A stretch of 52,341 nt of DNA from Planctomycetota bacterium (GTDB lineage Bacteria; Planctomycetota; UBA1135; GCA-002686595): positions 1 to 52,341 of the forward strand of contig JADLBP010000092.1 of the NCBI GenBank assembly GCA_020847695.1, written 5' to 3'. Below, one piece after another: positions 50,989 to 52,341 of the stretch. Numbering within the stretch: the stretch's first letter is position 1; each line of letters starts with the position of its first letter. The notes below the pieces were generated by a model. The model did no database searches, was not told where the DNA came from, and worked only from the letters and a program-made list of their open reading frames with translations. Both the position numbers and the translations under genes were made by a program.

Positions 50989-52167
50989 TCAACTCGCGTG
51001 TGCATACCCGGGCACCCGGCTGCGACCCCAGTCATACGGGAGCTTGGTAAGCAGGAACTTGGTTGCGCCGTCCATCTCCACGGTCAGGCGACGGCGCATC
51101 CACTCGCCCGGTTGGATGAGATCGTCCACCCGCGCGCGGAAGCTCTCGTTGGCATCCTTGTACCGGGGGTCGGTGTCGGACTTCCCGACGAACGCGACGC
51201 TCCTCAGAGAGATGTTGTCTAGTAGGCCGGCGGCCATGAGGTACCTGAAGTGGGTGTCCGTCGCGGGCACCGAGTAGCCCAGCACAATGATCCGAGTCGC
51301 CTCTGCGATGGCGTTCACGGCCGCATCCCACACTTGATCGATGGGCGCAATCAGGGACTTGTTCCACGTTGGCGGGATCAGCACCAAACGATCGCCTTCC
51401 AAATGACCGAGCGGCGACGCGGCGTGAACCGCGATCGGATCCTCCGTGCCTTCACCGCGAGTCCAGTTGATTGATCCATGCAACTTCAGCAACGTGACTT
51501 CCGCGTCGCGGCACTCGCCGAAGTGGACATCTGAGCCACTGGCATTCGACCACCTATCGCGAGCGAACCCGTACGAAACCCGCTTACCCAGCGCCCACGC
51601 AGCCTCCTCGACCACGAGATCGTAGTTGAACGAAATGAACGTGTTGCGGCACGCTCCCGACTGCCGGCCGAAGTCTCCCAGCATTGTCGCCAGCAAGGTC
51701 TCGTACAAATCAACGACGACACCTCCAGATCGGCGCGCGTCTTCATCGCAACGAGGCCAGGATTTTGGCCACAGCTTGAGCTCGTCACCGGCAACCGAGG
51801 ATCGTAGAGTCGGTTTCGCGTGACCGCGTGACGCAAACTCGATGGTCGCCGCGATGGCGTGCGGGATTGCGCTTAGCAACGCTGGATACCCAGCTAGGGA
51901 CGCCAAGGAAAACAGATGCTCGATGTTCTCGGCATCGACTCGCATCCGATTCGACGCACTCGAAGCTGACCTTCGGAAGTCCATCACGCGCGCAATCGCG
52001 TCTTTCGCGCTTGGTTCCTTCACGGAGTCGTACGCATCGCGCATGCGGTCCAAGAAGCCTGCGACGACAGGAATCCCCCTCTCGGCGGAGAAGCCCGCAC
52101 CGACGATGTAGACGTTGTGGTCATTCGCCGGCTGAGGCAGGACCGTCGGACCCTCGGGGTGCTTCAT
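50989..52167 (-). CDS. SIR2-like domain protein, probable antiphage NADase
   Basis: 392 residues of the SIR2-like family: a Rossmann start VYIVGAGFSAERGIP (GAGFS at 23-27), FISFNYDLVVEE with Asn181 near 180, LLKLHGSINW with the likely catalytic His230, and IIVLGYSVPATDTHF near 296. Such domains in Thoeris, DSR and other defence systems degrade NAD when phage is sensed. The Asn and His that NADases need are present, so activity is plausible. No partner gene is visible beside it; the remnant downstream could be one. Base composition is lower in GC than the surroundings (35 of 60 in the line at 51661, versus 41 of 60 at 29581). ATG at 52167; a GTG at 52191 is possible. Confidence 0.85.
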   Translation of the reverse strand: MKHPEGPTVLPQPANDHNVYIVGAGFSAERGIPVVAGFLDRMRDAYDSVKEPSAKDAIARVMDFRRSASSASNRMRVDAENIEHLFSLASLAGYPALLSAIPHAIAATIEFASRGHAKPTLRSSVAGDELKLWPKSWPRCDEDARRSGGVVVDLYETLLATMLGDFGRQSGACRNTFISFNYDLVVEEAAWALGKRVSYGFARDRWSNASGSDVHFGECRDAEVTLLKLHGSINWTRGEGTEDPIAVHAASPLGHLEGDRLVLIPPTWNKSLIAPIDQVWDAAVNAIAEATRIIVLGYSVPATDTHFRYLMAAGLLDNISLRSVAFVGKSDTDPRYKDANESFRARVDDLIQPGEWMRRRLTVEMDGATKFLLTKLPYDWGRSRVPGYAHAS

Positions 52168-52214
52168 GGCGTGGGCGGATTGCGTCTGCACGCGACCGGT
52201 GTGAGTGCGTCAGT

Positions 52215-52341
52215 CTAGTTCGGAATCGGCGCGTCCACGCGCGGTTGTTGGCCGCGCAGGACCGAGTTGTCGGAGAAGAACGTACGCTGGTCGATCTGCG
52301 GCGTCTGGTAGAGCGACTCGACGTCGATCTGGCCCGACTGC
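52215..52341 (-). CDS. C-terminus of an unidentified protein (cut by window edge)
   Basis: On the minus strand a frame entering from the right edge runs 42 codons to a TAG (complement of 52215-52217). It is polar and Gln-rich (ESLYQTPQIDQRTFFSDN near its middle) and has the codon bias of the chromosome rather than of the SIR2 insert. The product cannot be identified. Confidence 0.5.
   Translation of the reverse strand, partial: QSGQIDVESLYQTPQIDQRTFFSDNSVLRGQQPRVDAPIPN

Overview
This is a very GC-rich, gene-dense bacterial chromosome segment, mostly close to 70% G+C by eye. It has no tRNA, rRNA, CRISPR array or intact insertion sequence that I can see. The gene content points to a member of the Planctomycetota or a close relative. 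The signs are a TPR protein carrying two RNA polymerase alpha-CTD-like domains, an ECF sigma factor fused through a membrane segment to a large CarboxypepD_reg-type ectodomain, HAF-repeat and carboxypeptidase-regulatory-like surface proteins, and start sites that often lack a Shine-Dalgarno sequence. The phylum is an inference from domain architecture, not a search result.

Layout. 1-2.9 kb: end of a secreted or anchored protein, ssb, a PilZ protein and a secreted HAF-repeat protein. 3-9.8 kb (minus strand): translation and secretion housekeeping, ffh - rpsP - HhH-GPD protein with a histone-like tail - maf - rpmE - prfA - prmC, with a recognisable promoter in front of ffh. 9.9-15.1 kb (minus): the membrane sigma-factor fusion, murA and a HIT protein. 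15.2-20.9 kb (plus): an apparent operon of TPR/alpha-CTD protein, ruvA, serA, serB and a SerC-like aminotransferase, which together cover the phosphorylated serine pathway. 20.9-24.5 kb: a divergent pair, a lipoprotein with an HEEGH metallopeptidase motif and a secreted thioredoxin-fold-like protein, whose ATG codons overlap on opposite strands. 24.6-33.9 kb: ribD, mdh, a DinB-like protein, an SGNH hydrolase, an unknown exported protein, miaB, a hotdog thioesterase, a small lipoprotein and a MORN-like protein. 33.9-36.6 kb: a three-gene ABC-2 exporter. 36.7-38 kb: a sulfotransferase-like protein convergent with a COG0720 (PTPS/QueD) enzyme. 38-46 kb (minus): a compact type II secretion / type IV pilus-like operon encoding GspL(PilM-PilN), GspM(PilO), GspC(PilP), GspD, GspE, GspF and a double-domain pseudopilin. 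46.3-50.7 kb: FkbM methyltransferase, a lone WaaP-like kinase N-lobe, an amidohydrolase and a carboxypeptidase-regulatory-like protein. 50.7-52.2 kb: a visibly lower-GC insert with a SIR2-like (probably defence) gene and a probable gene remnant. The C-terminus of another gene closes the window.

The most unusual items are: the ECF sigma factor wired through a membrane helix to an ectodomain of about 780 residues; an endonuclease III homologue that keeps its 4Fe-4S cysteines, lacks the catalytic Lys and Asp, and carries a Lys/Ala-rich tail of about 220 residues; the tandem alpha-CTD/TPR protein heading a DNA-repair and serine operon; a pseudopilin with a duplicated globular domain; an orphan kinase N-lobe; and a stand-alone SIR2-like gene on a probable transferred segment. 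Convergent genes are packed so tightly (0-18 nt apart, or overlapping) that there is rarely room for a terminator. Several genes have a -10-like box only 6-8 nt before the start codon, which suggests leaderless transcripts.
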